Of a stretch of 64,000 bases of DNA, positions 43,146 through 52,831 are shown piece after piece; within the stretch, counting starts at the first letter, position 1; every line of letters begins with the position of its first letter. The stretch spans positions 132,239 to 196,238 of the forward strand of contig JACJZH010000006.1 of assembly GCA_020635695.1 (NCBI GenBank). The letters are read 5' to 3'. Origin of the DNA: Flavobacteriales bacterium. Lineage in GTDB: Bacteria; Bacteroidota; Bacteroidia; Flavobacteriales_F; PHOS-HE28. The notes beneath the pieces were generated by a model. The model ran no database searches. It was not told the origin of the DNA and was given only the letters and a program-made list of their open reading frames with translations. The position numbers and the translations under genes were made by a program.

Positions 43146-44027
43146 ATGCGTCGCAGGAAGTTCCTCACCACCCTGGCCGCGATCCCCGCAGCAGCAGCAG
43201 CCATGCACTTGAAGGACCTGGCCCGCCTCGCGGAGGGCTTCTCACCCACACCGCGCATGCCCGTGCTCTTCCTGGGGCACGGCAGCCCCATGAACGCGAT
43301 CGAGGAGAACACGTTCGTGCAGGGATTCCGGAAGATCGGCAGTGAACTGCCCCGGCCCAACGCCATCCTGTGCATCAGCGCGCACTGGGAAACGCGCGGC
43401 ACACGGGTCACGGCCATGGCCATGCCGCGCACCATCCACGACTTCGGGGGCTTCCCGCAGGCGCTCTTCGAGGTGCAGTACCCGGCACCCGGAAGCCCGG
43501 AGCTCGCCGCCACCACCCAGGACCTGCTGGCCCCCACACCGGTGGAACTTGATGAGAGCTGGGGCCTGGACCACGGTGCCTGGTCCGTGATCAAGCACCT
43601 GTACCCCGATGCCGATGTGCCCGTGGTGCAGCTGAGCCTGGACCGCGGCCTGAGCGCCCGGCAGCACTATGAACTGGGCAGGCAGCTGGCCCCATTGCGG
43701 GACCGGGGCGTCCTGATCGTGGGCAGCGGCAACCTGGTGCACAACCTGGGCATGGTGGCCTGGGACCACCTGAACGACGCCTACGCCTACGACTGGGCCG
43801 CCGAAGCGCGCACCCGCATGAACGCCCTGATCATGGCCGGCGACCATGCCCGCCTGCAGGACCCGCATGCCCTGGGCAAGGCCTTCCAACTGGCCATCCC
43901 GACGCCGGAACATTACCTCCCGGTGCTCTACGCCCTTGCCCTGCAGCAGAAGGACGAGGAGCCCATGCTCTTCAACGACCAACCGCTCGGCGGATCGTTG
44001 ACGATGACCTCGGTGCTGCTGCGATAG
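43146..44027 (+). CDS. ygiD: 4,5-DOPA dioxygenase extradiol (DODA/YgiD-type, class III extradiol)
   Basis: A 293-residue LigB-superfamily zinc/iron enzyme. It opens with PVLFLGHGSPMNAIEEN (His45 ligand) and CISAHWETRG (His80 ligand); GLDHGAWSVIKHLYPDADVPVVQLSLD and GSGNLVHNL are also family-typical. Unlike E. coli YgiD it carries an N-terminal MRRRKFLTTLAAIPAAAAA resembling a twin-arginine export signal, so it may be periplasmic. It follows the T9SS gene closely and may be co-transcribed. Physiological substrate unknown; catechol-type aromatics are likely. Confidence 0.88.
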   Translation: MRRRKFLTTLAAIPAAAAAMHLKDLARLAEGFSPTPRMPVLFLGHGSPMNAIEENTFVQGFRKIGSELPRPNAILCISAHWETRGTRVTAMAMPRTIHDFGGFPQALFEVQYPAPGSPELAATTQDLLAPTPVELDESWGLDHGAWSVIKHLYPDADVPVVQLSLDRGLSARQHYELGRQLAPLRDRGVLIVGSGNLVHNLGMVAWDHLNDAYAYDWAAEARTRMNALIMAGDHARLQDPHALGKAFQLAIPTPEHYLPVLYALALQQKDEEPMLFNDQPLGGSLTMTSVLLR

Positions 44028-44085
44028 CCCGTCGCCTTCCGGTCCGCGGCGAGCGATCGCGCACGGCATTTCTTCACCGTGCTGC

Positions 44086-44093
44086 TACCTTCG
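44086..44093 (+). promoter_or_regulatory. Predicted -7 element (TACCTTCG)
   Basis: TACCTTCG lies 20 bases before the ATG at 44114. Confidence 0.45.
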
Positions 44094-44113
44094 GCGCATC
44101 CAATACCCGGACC

Positions 44114-45346
44114 ATGCGATCGACCCTGTTCTCCCTGGCGCTGTTCACCACCCTTCCCCTCCTGGCCACCGATCGGGTGGTGGAGGAATTCGGTCAGCCT
44201 CCCGCCTACCCCAACATCACCTCCGCCGTGAACGCGGCCGTGGACGGTGACCGGATCATCATCAAGAACCGCGCGGGCAACATCCCCTGGATCGAGAACA
44301 TCGAAGTGACGGCCAGCCTGGAGTTCCTGAGCTACGACAACGACGAGTTCTTCTACGTCCAGGGCGATTACACCATCACCGGGGCCACCGGCCGCACCGT
44401 CACCTTCGTGGGCATGTACAACACGGCGGGGGACATCCTGAGCTTCTCGGGGGGCACCACCCGCGGCACCACCGTGCGCGTGATCGACAGCTGGTTCGTG
44501 AACGGGAACATCGAGATCACCAACGACCCGTTCCAGGTGGACGTGATCGGCTGCACCCTGGAGAACGGCGTGGTGGACATCAACTTCGGCAACGTGGTCG
44601 GCTGCGACATCGATGGTTCGCAGGTGAGCGGTCCGGGGATCGAGGTCACCACCAACTCCACCAGCCTGCCGCTGGACACCTGCGCCATCATCGGCAACAA
44701 GGTGAAGAGCATCGTGGGTTACGAAGGCATCTACTGCAACACCGCCGCCCAGGTGCTGCACATCCGGAACAACTACATCCAGCACGGATGGATGGGGATC
44801 GAGGTGTACGAGGGCAACACCAGCGCCGTGCAGAACCTGATCTGGAACAACACCGTCACCGCGTACACCGGCCAGTTCACCACCTACGGCATCAACCTGG
44901 CCAACACCAATGCCGGCAGCATCTGGGAGGTCATGAACAACGTGGTGACCCGCACCTGGAGCGGCACCAGCCGGGGCATCAACAACGACAGCGGCAACCA
45001 GGGGCAGATCAACGTCTACTTCAACCACATCTCCAGCAACGTGAGCACGCCGGTGAGCACGGGCTTCACCTTCGCCGCCAACAACACCATCAACCAGTCC
45101 ATCACGCTGAACGCCGACGGCACCTTCAACGCCCCTGGCGCCTGCATCGATGGCGGCAACCCGGCCTCGGTGTTCTACGACCTGGACCTGACCACGGGTG
45201 ATGCCGGTGCCTATGGCGGCAGCTACACGCTGGACAACTTCAACCCGATGCACACCGGGGCCGCCCGGGTGGTGCTCACCGGACACCCCTTCAACGTGCG
45301 CAGCGGGTCCACCCTGCGTGTGAAGGGCCTGAGCTACGACCGCTGA
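44114..45346 (+). CDS. Secreted right-handed parallel beta-helix protein
   Basis: A 410-residue protein with a signal peptide (MRSTLFSLALFTTLPLLATD) and repeats of the pectate-lyase/PbH1 type (FVNGNIEITNDPFQVDVIGCTLENGVVDINF, VLHIRNNYIQHGWMGIEVYEGN, IWNNTVTAYTGQFTTYGINLANT). No carbohydrate-lyase catalytic motif was identified. It lacks a type-A sorting domain. The stop overlaps the start of a T9SS cargo gene (TGATG), so the pair is coupled. Confidence 0.85.
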   Translation: MRSTLFSLALFTTLPLLATDRVVEEFGQPPAYPNITSAVNAAVDGDRIIIKNRAGNIPWIENIEVTASLEFLSYDNDEFFYVQGDYTITGATGRTVTFVGMYNTAGDILSFSGGTTRGTTVRVIDSWFVNGNIEITNDPFQVDVIGCTLENGVVDINFGNVVGCDIDGSQVSGPGIEVTTNSTSLPLDTCAIIGNKVKSIVGYEGIYCNTAAQVLHIRNNYIQHGWMGIEVYEGNTSAVQNLIWNNTVTAYTGQFTTYGINLANTNAGSIWEVMNNVVTRTWSGTSRGINNDSGNQGQINVYFNHISSNVSTPVSTGFTFAANNTINQSITLNADGTFNAPGACIDGGNPASVFYDLDLTTGDAGAYGGSYTLDNFNPMHTGAARVVLTGHPFNVRSGSTLRVKGLSYDR

Positions 45347-46410
45347 TGGGCGCCGCGATGAACAGCCGCTCCCTCCTCCTCGCCTTCGCCCTGATCGCCG
45401 GTGGCCTGGCCACGGCACAGACGGGCATCCAGCAGGGCGAGTACTTCTGGGACACCGATCCCGGCAACGGCAATGGCAGTCCGCTCGTGGCCGTGGACGG
45501 CACGTTCGGCCAGGCACTGGAGCAGGTGCTCGCGGAGACCGGCACCCTGCCCACGCCCGGCGCACATGTGCTGTACCTGCGCGTGCAGGATGACGACGGT
45601 GGGTGGGGACCCGCCTTCAGCACCGTGATCGAAGTGCTGCAGGGCAGCCTGCTGCTGCCGGACATCCAGGTATCCCAGGGCGAATACTTCTGGGACACCG
45701 ACCCCGGTGAAGGCAACGGCAGTACGATGCTGGCCTTCGACGGCAACTACGACTCCGCGCTGGAAACGGTCCGGTTGGAGAGCTCCACCCTGCCCGCACC
45801 GGGCACCCACACCCTGGGCCTGCGCGTGCTGGACGTGAACGGCAACTGGGGTCCCGTGTTCCGCGTGGTCACCGAAGTGCTTCCGGGCAGCATCACCTTC
45901 CCGGCCATCCATGTGAGCGCCGCCGAATACTGGGCCGACTCGGACCCCGGCGAAGGCGCTGGCACGCCCATGCTGGCGGCCGATGGCAACTTCGACAGTG
46001 CGGTGGAGGTGTTCCGCGGCGGGGGGATCCCCGTACCCGTGATCGCCGGCACCCAGGTGCTCTGGATGCGTGCGCAGGACGATGACGGAGGCTGGGGGCC
46101 GCCCTTCGGCGTGGTGGTGAACATCGACACCACCGTCACCGGCACCGTGGCCGTTCCCGAGCTGGCCAGGGATCCCGTGAGGATCGGGCCCAACCCGGCA
46201 CTGGCATCCGAAGGCATCACCATCCTGTTGGAAGAGGCCGCTGACTTCCGGGTGCGCGTGCTGGACGTTCGGGGCCGTGTACTGGTGGACAAGCAGCTTC
46301 CTGCCGCCACCCGCACGCACCTTCCGCTCGACGGCTTCGCCGCCGGCACGTATCCGGTGGGCATCCTGCTGGACGACCGGCAGTGGTGGTTCCCCGTGGT
46401 GGTCCGCTGA
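45346..46410 (+). CDS. T9SS cargo with three 81-residue tandem repeats
   Basis: A 354-residue protein with signal peptide (SLLLAFALIAGGLATAQ) and three tandem repeats whose QGEYFWDTDPG cores begin at 45433, 45676 and 45919, an exact 243-base period. Each repeat ends in LRVQDDDGGWGPAFS-like residues. The Asp/Gly-rich core (DTDPGEGNGS) resembles calcium-binding loops. A C-terminal sorting domain follows (VRIGPNPALASEGITILL, VRVLDVRGRVLVDKQL, FAAGTYPVGI). It starts in the beta-helix stop and converges with the next gene. Confidence 0.87.
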   Translation: MGAAMNSRSLLLAFALIAGGLATAQTGIQQGEYFWDTDPGNGNGSPLVAVDGTFGQALEQVLAETGTLPTPGAHVLYLRVQDDDGGWGPAFSTVIEVLQGSLLLPDIQVSQGEYFWDTDPGEGNGSTMLAFDGNYDSALETVRLESSTLPAPGTHTLGLRVLDVNGNWGPVFRVVTEVLPGSITFPAIHVSAAEYWADSDPGEGAGTPMLAADGNFDSAVEVFRGGGIPVPVIAGTQVLWMRAQDDDGGWGPPFGVVVNIDTTVTGTVAVPELARDPVRIGPNPALASEGITILLEEAADFRVRVLDVRGRVLVDKQLPAATRTHLPLDGFAAGTYPVGILLDDRQWWFPVVVR

Positions 46411-46415
46411 CCCGC

Positions 46416-48458
46416 TCACTTCGCCCGCACGACGCGGGCCACCTGTACCTGGCCGTCCGCCAGTGCGATGCGCAGGTGGTACAGTCCCGGTGCCAGGTCC
46501 TGCAGGTCCACCCGCCGGCCTGCATGGGCCAGCTCCGTGCGCTGTCCGGCCGGCGACCAGGCCTCCACGGCCATGATGGGAACGGCCGTTCGCAGGTACA
46601 CGACATCCTGCGCGGGGTTCGGGAACACCACAGGCTCATCGGCGCTCATCCCGGACACCTCCGTCACCACCACGGTATGGCAGCCACTGAGCACGGTGCA
46701 GCCTGAGGTGGCGACCTCCACGGCATAGGTGCCGTTCGCCGAAGGCATGAAGCTCTGCTGGTCCTCACCGATGATCGGGGCGTTCCCGTTGTCACAATCG
46801 ACCCACTGGTACGTGGCACCGGCCGCGGCCGCGGTCAGCATACCGCCGTTCACGACCACGTTCGTGTCCACCACCACGGCCTGCAGGTCGGTCACCAGCA
46901 CGCTGTCACAGCTGCCCACCAGGAAGGTGGTGGTGTAGGTGCCCGGCGCGGTGACCAAGGATCCGTCCGGCAACGCGTAGGACCCACCCGGACAAAGCTC
47001 TGCGTTGATCACCTGGCCCGCGCACGGGGCGTACTTGGCCACGAACACATCACGGCCGCCCACATGCTCCAGTTCCGCCAGACCCGTGTCCGGGTCCATG
47101 TCGATGGTGCCGTAGAACACACCGGTCACGTACACGTTGGCCGAGTCGTCCACCGCGATGCCCCAGCCGCCGTCGTAGGCCGTGTCGCCTGCGTCGAAGG
47201 ACCAGACGTGGTCCCCGGTGGGCGTGTACTTGGCGGTGTAGAAGTCCCAGCCGACCAGGATCGCCGTGCCAGGACCGGGATCGAAGTCCGCCGTGCCGTA
47301 GAAGTAGCCCGTCACGTACACATGGCCGCTGGGATCCACCGCGACGGCGTTCGCCTGTCCCTCCCCGCCGTCCGCGAAGCCATAGCTCCACAGGTGCGCA
47401 CCCGCCGGAGTGTACTTGGCGATGTACCCGTTGTTCTCCACGCCCATGTCCAGCATGGCCGTTCCCGGACCGGGATCCATGTCGGGCGCGCCGCTGTAGT
47501 AGCCAACCACGTACACATCCCCGTTGCCGTCCAGCGCGAGGTCCATGCCGCATTCGGAGGCCACATCGCTGTTGGTGCCGGGACCACCGAAGCGGAACGA
47601 CCACAGGTGGTCACCCTGCGCATCGTACTTCGCCAGGAAGCTGTCCCACGTGCCGCTGGCCACCAGCTGGGCCGTACCGGGCCCGCCGTCCATGTCCACC
47701 GTATCGGCGATCATGCCGGTCACGTAGATGGATCCCGATGCATCGGCCACCACGTCCATGCCGCGATCGAACTCGGGACCGCCCATGCCCCGGGCCCATT
47801 GGAAGTTCCCGTTGCCGTCGTACTTCGCCAGGAAGATGTCCTGGTTCCCGGCCGAGGTCAGCATCGCCGTACCCGCTCCGGGATCGAAGTCCTGCGTACC
47901 ACCGAACTCACCCGTCACCAGCACGTTGCCATCGGCGTCCAACCCGATGCCGGGGTAGCGCTCCACATTGCCCCCGAAGGCGATGTTGAAGGCCCACTGA
48001 TAGTTCCCGTCCGTGTCGTACTTGGCCACGAACACGTCGCGGGTTCCTTGTGCCGTGAGCATGGCAGTGCCGGGACCCGGGTCGAAGTCCACGTCCACCC
48101 GGAAATAGCCGGTCAGGTAGATGTTGCCCTGGTCGTCCACCACCATGTCGCTGCCCAGGTCGTGCCCCCAGAAGCCCAGGTTGAAGGACCAGAGGTGCGC
48201 GCCGGTGTTGTCGTACTTGGCCAGGTACACATCACCGTTCCCTTCCTCGGTGATGGATGCATCCACCAGCGTGTCCGGGTCGAAGTCCACCGTGTTGTCG
48301 AAGGCACCGCAGACATACACGTTCCCCGCCGGGTCCAGTTCGATCCCGTAGGCGCGTTCGTACTGGTCGCTTCCGAACGCGAAGGACCATTCGTGGTGCT
48401 GGGCGGAAAGACCGCTGGCGAGCGCAAGTCCCGCTGAAAGAAGGATGGACCGGTTCAT
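46416..48458 (-). CDS. SBBP beta-propeller protein with T9SS type-A sorting domain
   Basis: A 680-residue protein with signal peptide (MNRSILLSAGLALASGLSAQ). It has a large beta-propeller of about nine SBBP-like repeats (GNVYVCGAFDNTVDFDPDT...DVYLAKYDNTGAHLWSF, GNIYLTGYFRVDVDFDPGPGTAML), each with DFDPGPGTA and FVAKYD signatures. After it come a cysteine-bearing segment (CPGGSYALPDGSLVTAPG), an Ig-like GATYQWVDCDNGNAPIIGE domain and a sorting domain (VVFPNPAQDVVYLRTAV, LAPGLYHLRI). The reading frame extends upstream to 50009 but that part is antisense to a real gene. Confidence 0.9.
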   Translation of the reverse strand: MNRSILLSAGLALASGLSAQHHEWSFAFGSDQYERAYGIELDPAGNVYVCGAFDNTVDFDPDTLVDASITEEGNGDVYLAKYDNTGAHLWSFNLGFWGHDLGSDMVVDDQGNIYLTGYFRVDVDFDPGPGTAMLTAQGTRDVFVAKYDTDGNYQWAFNIAFGGNVERYPGIGLDADGNVLVTGEFGGTQDFDPGAGTAMLTSAGNQDIFLAKYDGNGNFQWARGMGGPEFDRGMDVVADASGSIYVTGMIADTVDMDGGPGTAQLVASGTWDSFLAKYDAQGDHLWSFRFGGPGTNSDVASECGMDLALDGNGDVYVVGYYSGAPDMDPGPGTAMLDMGVENNGYIAKYTPAGAHLWSYGFADGGEGQANAVAVDPSGHVYVTGYFYGTADFDPGPGTAILVGWDFYTAKYTPTGDHVWSFDAGDTAYDGGWGIAVDDSANVYVTGVFYGTIDMDPDTGLAELEHVGGRDVFVAKYAPCAGQVINAELCPGGSYALPDGSLVTAPGTYTTTFLVGSCDSVLVTDLQAVVVDTNVVVNGGMLTAAAAGATYQWVDCDNGNAPIIGEDQQSFMPSANGTYAVEVATSGCTVLSGCHTVVVTEVSGMSADEPVVFPNPAQDVVYLRTAVPIMAVEAWSPAGQRTELAHAGRRVDLQDLAPGLYHLRIALADGQVQVARVVRAK

Positions 48459-48577
48459 GGATGGGCAAAGATGGGCCTTCACGATCAGCGGCTGCTGAGA
48501 GGAACTGCACGGTCCGTCGTGCTTCCCACCCGTGCGTCCCAAAGTGGCATATTGTTGACCTGTATGGCCAATACCTG

Positions 48578-48585
48578 TAGCTTGG
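48578..48585 (+). promoter_or_regulatory. Predicted promoter: TTG -33 and TAGCTTGG -7
   Basis: TAGCTTGG is preceded by a TTG (48555-48557) at 20 bases, matching the Bacteroidota -33/-7 layout. It lies 71 bases before the ATG at 48657, leaving a longer leader than most genes here. Confidence 0.5.
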
Positions 48586-48656
48586 CGCACCTCAACCTTT
48601 GCCGGATCACCTTCGTCCACCTTTCCCGACAAGGGACCTGAAATGCTTTCCTGACC

Positions 48657-51452
48657 ATGACCAACCTCCACTCCGGAATGCGCTTCCTGCGCCATGACCT
48701 GACACTGTTGCTCACCCTGGTCGCTTCGGTACTCGTTGCACAACCCACCCTGCAATTGGACTGGCAGACACCGGTGGCCAACGCCGATGGGGCCAGCCAA
48801 CTGGAGCTCCGAACCTCGGAAGCCCATGCCAGCGGTGCCTATTTCGCCGGCTATCGGTCCACCGCGGATGGGCTGCGCATGTACGTGTGCAACTACCTGA
48901 CGAATGGGAACCTGGATTGGGAAGTGGACCTGCCATCCAACGGGCAGGCCGGACTTCGCTACCTGGAATTGGACGGCGCCGGTAACATGTATGTGGCCGG
49001 CTTCGAGGATGTCGGCACTTCCGGCGACCCCCCGATCCACTTCGCCCGCTTGGACCCACAGGGCAACGTGGTCTGGCACCACACCTTCGATGCGCAAGGA
49101 GCCACGGACCCGGAACTGAGCGGACTTACGGTCACGGACGACGCGCTTTACCTGATCGGCTCGGAGGAAGGCAATGGAGGCTACCCGGTGGCCTGGGCAG
49201 CTGCCTTCGACCTGAACGGTAATCTGGATTGGAAGAGCGCCTTCGACCCCGGCGTGAACACCGCGTTCTCCGATATCGCGGAGAACGGTCAGGGCGGGCT
49301 CGCCGCCTGTGGATGGGCGGACGACGGCTATTCCCATCTCCTGGTGGGCTTCGGCACCAATGGTGCGGTGGATTGGTCCTGGCCGGCCACGCTCACCGGA
49401 AGCGATGAGGCCTGGATGAGCGACCTCACCGCCGACGACCAGGGCAACTGGATCGTAATGGGCACGGAGGAAGTGGGTGCCTTTTTTGAGTACGATGCGG
49501 TCACCTTCAAGTTCAGCCCCGGCGGAAGTCCCACCTGGAACATGCATTTCAACAACGGCTTTGAGAACAGTGGCAGTCGGGTGGAGGTGGCCCCCAACGG
49601 GAACATCATGGCGTTCGTGAACATGGCGGACAACTTCGACCATGCTGTTCGGACGATCGCCTACAATGGATCGGGAGCCCAGCAATGGGCGACCAACTAC
49701 GACATCGATGACTTCACCTCGCTGGTGAACGCCCGCGTGAATGGCGCCAGTGAGATCTTCATCGGCGTGCAGGACCTGGACTCCCTGGGATTCGTGAAGC
49801 TCAGTCCCTTCGGAAGTGTGCTCGCAGAAAAGACCTATGGACAGGACCAGGTGGACTACCTCGGGGACATCGCCGTGAACAGCTCCACGGTGTTCGGCTG
49901 TGCGTATTCGTTCGACGCGCTCAGGTCGCAGGTCCTTTTCTTGAATGGGTTCGTGCTCACCGAACAGGCCTCGGTGGTGGTGAGTGGCGTGCCCCTGAGC
50001 GATGCTCAAGCGGGCGCCGTGACCAACGATGGCACATCGGTCTGGTTGGCCAGCTATGCCGATGCCGGGGACAGTGCCACCTTCGCCATCAGCAAACTGG
50101 ATGCCTCCGGTAATGTCCTCTGGACAAAGGGGCAGAAATACCTCAGCTCAAATCCCTCCTTCAGTGTCCTGACCCACGACAACGCCGGCAACGTGATCGG
50201 CATGTTCCAGAACCTGATCAATGGTGGGGACACCGATGTGGGTCTGGTGAAGTATGATGCGGCCGGCAATGAGGTCTTCACCATTCTGTACGACAGTACG
50301 GCCACCCTGCGCGCCGGTTCAGTGACCACGGACCCGGCCGGCAACATCTACGTGGGCCTGTACAACGAGACCAGCAAGATCATGTTCGTGTCCAAGTACA
50401 CACCGGCCGGCTCGCTGGTGTGGATGGAGCACTACGTGAGCCCGAGCACCTCCTTCCCGTACGCGGACCCCAGGCGTATGGTGTACACCCAGCAGGATAA
50501 GCTGGTGATCGGCGCCATCCACAAGAACGCCGCCAACGACAACAACCTGTACCTGTTCCAGTATGACGCGAACGGAGGCATCGACTGGCAGGTGGAAGTG
50601 GACCCGCAGTCCGGGAACCTCTGCTCCGTGGATGGACTGGCCGTGGACATGAGCGGGAACGTGGTCCTGTTCGGGTCTTCCGGAACGAGCACATACACAG
50701 CTGCGGGTTTTGACCTCACTGGAGCACCGCTATGGAGCGAAGGAGGATCAACAGGCACCTACGGAGCACCAAGGTCCCTGGCCATGGATGCAAGCGGGAA
50801 CACCTTCCTGAGCTTTTCGAAGAGCAGCGGGGCCTCCTTCCGGAAACTGGGGCCCAGCGGTTCACTCCTGGTCACCAACGACCATGCCCTGCCCTCCACA
50901 GGCTCGTTCTTCTTTCCACGAGGCATTGCCGTGGTGGGTAGCCGCCTTGCCGTGGTGGGCGACCACTTGATCGGGTCCGATCAGGTACCGTTCGAAATGC
51001 TGCTGGACGACCAGTTGGCGTTGCTCAGCGGGCGCGTGGACTCCCTGACCCAAGGCACCTTTGCCGGTCTGGCCGTGGATGCCGCCAACAACCTGCTCCA
51101 CGCCGCCTACACGGAAGGCGATCCCGGCGGAGGAACCGGCTTCCGGACTTCCCTGGTCCGCCAGTTCTCCGTTGGCTCCGTGGGGCTGGGCGAGATGGCC
51201 GAAGCCGATCATGGGCTGTCGATCTTTCCCAACCCGATGACCTCGAACGCACGGTTGATCTGCAACAACCCGATGACAAGCGAGGACCAGGCACGGGTGG
51301 TGGATGTGAACGGCCGCATCGTGCGAACGCTTCGTGGCCAGGGCACGAACACCCTCGAGATCCAGCGCGAGGGACTCCCGGCCGGGCTCTACCTGGTGCA
51401 GGTGCTGCGTGCCAGCGGCACATCGGAGACAACGCGGCTCGTGGTGGAATGA
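48657..51452 (+). CDS. Large secreted beta-propeller protein with T9SS type-A sorting domain
   Basis: A 931-residue protein with signal peptide (FLRHDLTLLLTLVASVLVAQ) and many PQQ/SBBP-like propeller repeats (YLELDGAGNMYVAGFEDVG, GNVVWHHTFDAQG, VTTDPAGNIYVGLYNETSKIMFVSKYTPAGSLVW), probably two propellers. The sorting domain is clear (LSIFPNPMTSNARLI, ARVVDVNGRIVRTL, LPAGLYLVQVL). A second start at M8 is possible. Predicted surface-displayed cargo. Confidence 0.9.
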   Translation: MTNLHSGMRFLRHDLTLLLTLVASVLVAQPTLQLDWQTPVANADGASQLELRTSEAHASGAYFAGYRSTADGLRMYVCNYLTNGNLDWEVDLPSNGQAGLRYLELDGAGNMYVAGFEDVGTSGDPPIHFARLDPQGNVVWHHTFDAQGATDPELSGLTVTDDALYLIGSEEGNGGYPVAWAAAFDLNGNLDWKSAFDPGVNTAFSDIAENGQGGLAACGWADDGYSHLLVGFGTNGAVDWSWPATLTGSDEAWMSDLTADDQGNWIVMGTEEVGAFFEYDAVTFKFSPGGSPTWNMHFNNGFENSGSRVEVAPNGNIMAFVNMADNFDHAVRTIAYNGSGAQQWATNYDIDDFTSLVNARVNGASEIFIGVQDLDSLGFVKLSPFGSVLAEKTYGQDQVDYLGDIAVNSSTVFGCAYSFDALRSQVLFLNGFVLTEQASVVVSGVPLSDAQAGAVTNDGTSVWLASYADAGDSATFAISKLDASGNVLWTKGQKYLSSNPSFSVLTHDNAGNVIGMFQNLINGGDTDVGLVKYDAAGNEVFTILYDSTATLRAGSVTTDPAGNIYVGLYNETSKIMFVSKYTPAGSLVWMEHYVSPSTSFPYADPRRMVYTQQDKLVIGAIHKNAANDNNLYLFQYDANGGIDWQVEVDPQSGNLCSVDGLAVDMSGNVVLFGSSGTSTYTAAGFDLTGAPLWSEGGSTGTYGAPRSLAMDASGNTFLSFSKSSGASFRKLGPSGSLLVTNDHALPSTGSFFFPRGIAVVGSRLAVVGDHLIGSDQVPFEMLLDDQLALLSGRVDSLTQGTFAGLAVDAANNLLHAAYTEGDPGGGTGFRTSLVRQFSVGSVGLGEMAEADHGLSIFPNPMTSNARLICNNPMTSEDQARVVDVNGRIVRTLRGQGTNTLEIQREGLPAGLYLVQVLRASGTSETTRLVVE

Positions 51453-51509
51453 GGTGACCTGGCTCCATGCTCGAAAAGCTCGCGTCCAGGCCGCATTCGG
51501 CAGGGATCC

Positions 51510-51517
51510 TACCTTGT
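51510..51517 (+). promoter_or_regulatory. Predicted -7 element (TACCTTGT), leaderless
   Basis: TACCTTGT ends 5 bases before the ATG at 51523 and selects that start over the long in-frame upstream extension. Confidence 0.5.
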
Positions 51518-51522
51518 GCTTC

Positions 51523-52635
51523 ATGAGCAAGTCGCCACGGTATTCCCATCACCTCATCCTCTCCTTCCTCATCGCGCTGTTGCCGGCCTTCGCGCAAGGC
51601 CAATGCATCATGGGCAACCTGAACGCCCCCCAGACCGACCCCACGAACGTGGACATCGGCCAGTCGTTCACGCCCACCTGCAACGGAGTGATCGAGTACG
51701 TGGAGATCTTCACCACCAATGGCGGCACCAACGCGGCCGGCACCTTGCGGATCTTCAACAACAGCACGGTGCTGGGCACACCCATCCACACGCAGGCCTA
51801 CCCGGCCATCACGGTGAACCCGGGTGAGGCCATCCGGGTGTACTTGTCGACCCCGATCCCGGTCACCGCGTTCGCGATGAAGACCTTCGAGATGGAGCTC
51901 ACCGTGGAGATCCCCTTCTCCGGTGGCAACCCCTATTCCGGCGGCCGCCTCTTCTACAACGGCACCAACAGCTCGGTGCATGCCAACTCGGACATCAAGT
52001 TCAACGTGTCCGTGCTCTCCAATTGCGACGACAGTTACTCCTCCATCACCGCTGACGCCTGCCAGACCTACACCTCGCCCAGCGGGCTGCTATGGGACAG
52101 CACCGCAGTGTACACGGACACCATCCCCAACCTGGCCGGCTGCGATTCCATCATCACCGTGGACCTGAACGTGACCACGCTGGACACCACCGTGACCCTC
52201 AACGGCCTGGAGCTCACCGCCAACGAGGCGGGTGCCTCCGGCTATCAGTGGCTGGACTGTGACAATGGGAACGCGCCCATACCCGGCGCCGATCAACAGA
52301 GCTACCTGGCCACCGCCAGCGGCAACTACGCCGTGGAGCTGACGCTGGGCAACTGCACGGTCGTATCCGATTGCTTTTTCGTGGGAAGCACGAGCATCCC
52401 GGATCGCGATGCGGAACGGATCTCGGTCTGGCCCAACCCTTCCAACGGGGTGGTGCAGGTCGCAGGCATCGGCGAGCAGGACCGGCTCCTGGTGAAGGAT
52501 GCCCTGGGACGGGAGGTTCCGACCCAACGTACCGGAGCCCGGCTGGTGTTGCCGGACGCCACGCCCGGCCTCCATTTCCTGCAGGTCCTGAGGCCCGATG
52601 GCCGATCGGTGAGCCATCGGTTCCTGGTGCGGTGA
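51523..52635 (+). CDS. Secreted Ig-like protein with T9SS type-A sorting domain
   Basis: A 370-residue protein with signal peptide (HHLILSFLIALLPAFAQG) and an N-terminal jelly-roll-like domain (NVDIGQSFTPTCNGVIEYVEIFTTNGG...LRIFNNSTVLG). A cysteine-containing repeat (SITADACQTYTSPSGLLW...GCDSIITVDLNV), an Ig-like segment (YQWLDCDNGNAPIPGADQQSY) shared with the SBBP protein, and a sorting domain (ISVWPNPSNGVVQVAGIG, TPGLHFLQVL) follow. Predicted T9SS cargo. The interval 52636-52831 holds a promoter and a half-site of the downstream palindrome. Confidence 0.88.
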   Translation: MSKSPRYSHHLILSFLIALLPAFAQGQCIMGNLNAPQTDPTNVDIGQSFTPTCNGVIEYVEIFTTNGGTNAAGTLRIFNNSTVLGTPIHTQAYPAITVNPGEAIRVYLSTPIPVTAFAMKTFEMELTVEIPFSGGNPYSGGRLFYNGTNSSVHANSDIKFNVSVLSNCDDSYSSITADACQTYTSPSGLLWDSTAVYTDTIPNLAGCDSIITVDLNVTTLDTTVTLNGLELTANEAGASGYQWLDCDNGNAPIPGADQQSYLATASGNYAVELTLGNCTVVSDCFFVGSTSIPDRDAERISVWPNPSNGVVQVAGIGEQDRLLVKDALGREVPTQRTGARLVLPDATPGLHFLQVLRPDGRSVSHRFLVR

Positions 52636-52789
52636 GTCCCATTCGGCCCGCAATGGCCGGCGCCAGGGTCCTTCTCGGCGCGATCCAAGGAACAGGCGCG
52701 TCCTGTTCACCCGCTCACTTGCAGGCTGCACGATTGAATGATGAATGTCGGTCGGAAGGTCCGGCTTGCCGAAATTTGCCGCGCCCGAA

Positions 52790-52797
52790 CACTTTCG
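52790..52797 (+). promoter_or_regulatory. Predicted promoter of the Crp/Fnr gene (TTG -33, CACTTTCG -7)
   Basis: CACTTTCG differs from TAnnTTSG by one base and is preceded by a TTG (52766-52768) at 21 bases. An ATGTCGG half-site, identical to 7 of 8 bases of the palindrome arm at 53520, is at 52745-52751. Confidence 0.4.
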
Positions 52798-52831
52798 AGG
52801 CCGAGTAAGCTAGCCAGGTCCCGGTAGGAAC

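Noticed and set aside
48459..50009. Upstream extension of the minus-strand SBBP gene to a 1197-residue protein
   Set aside because: The extension is antisense to the 931-residue T9SS gene, while a perfect signal peptide starts at 48458.
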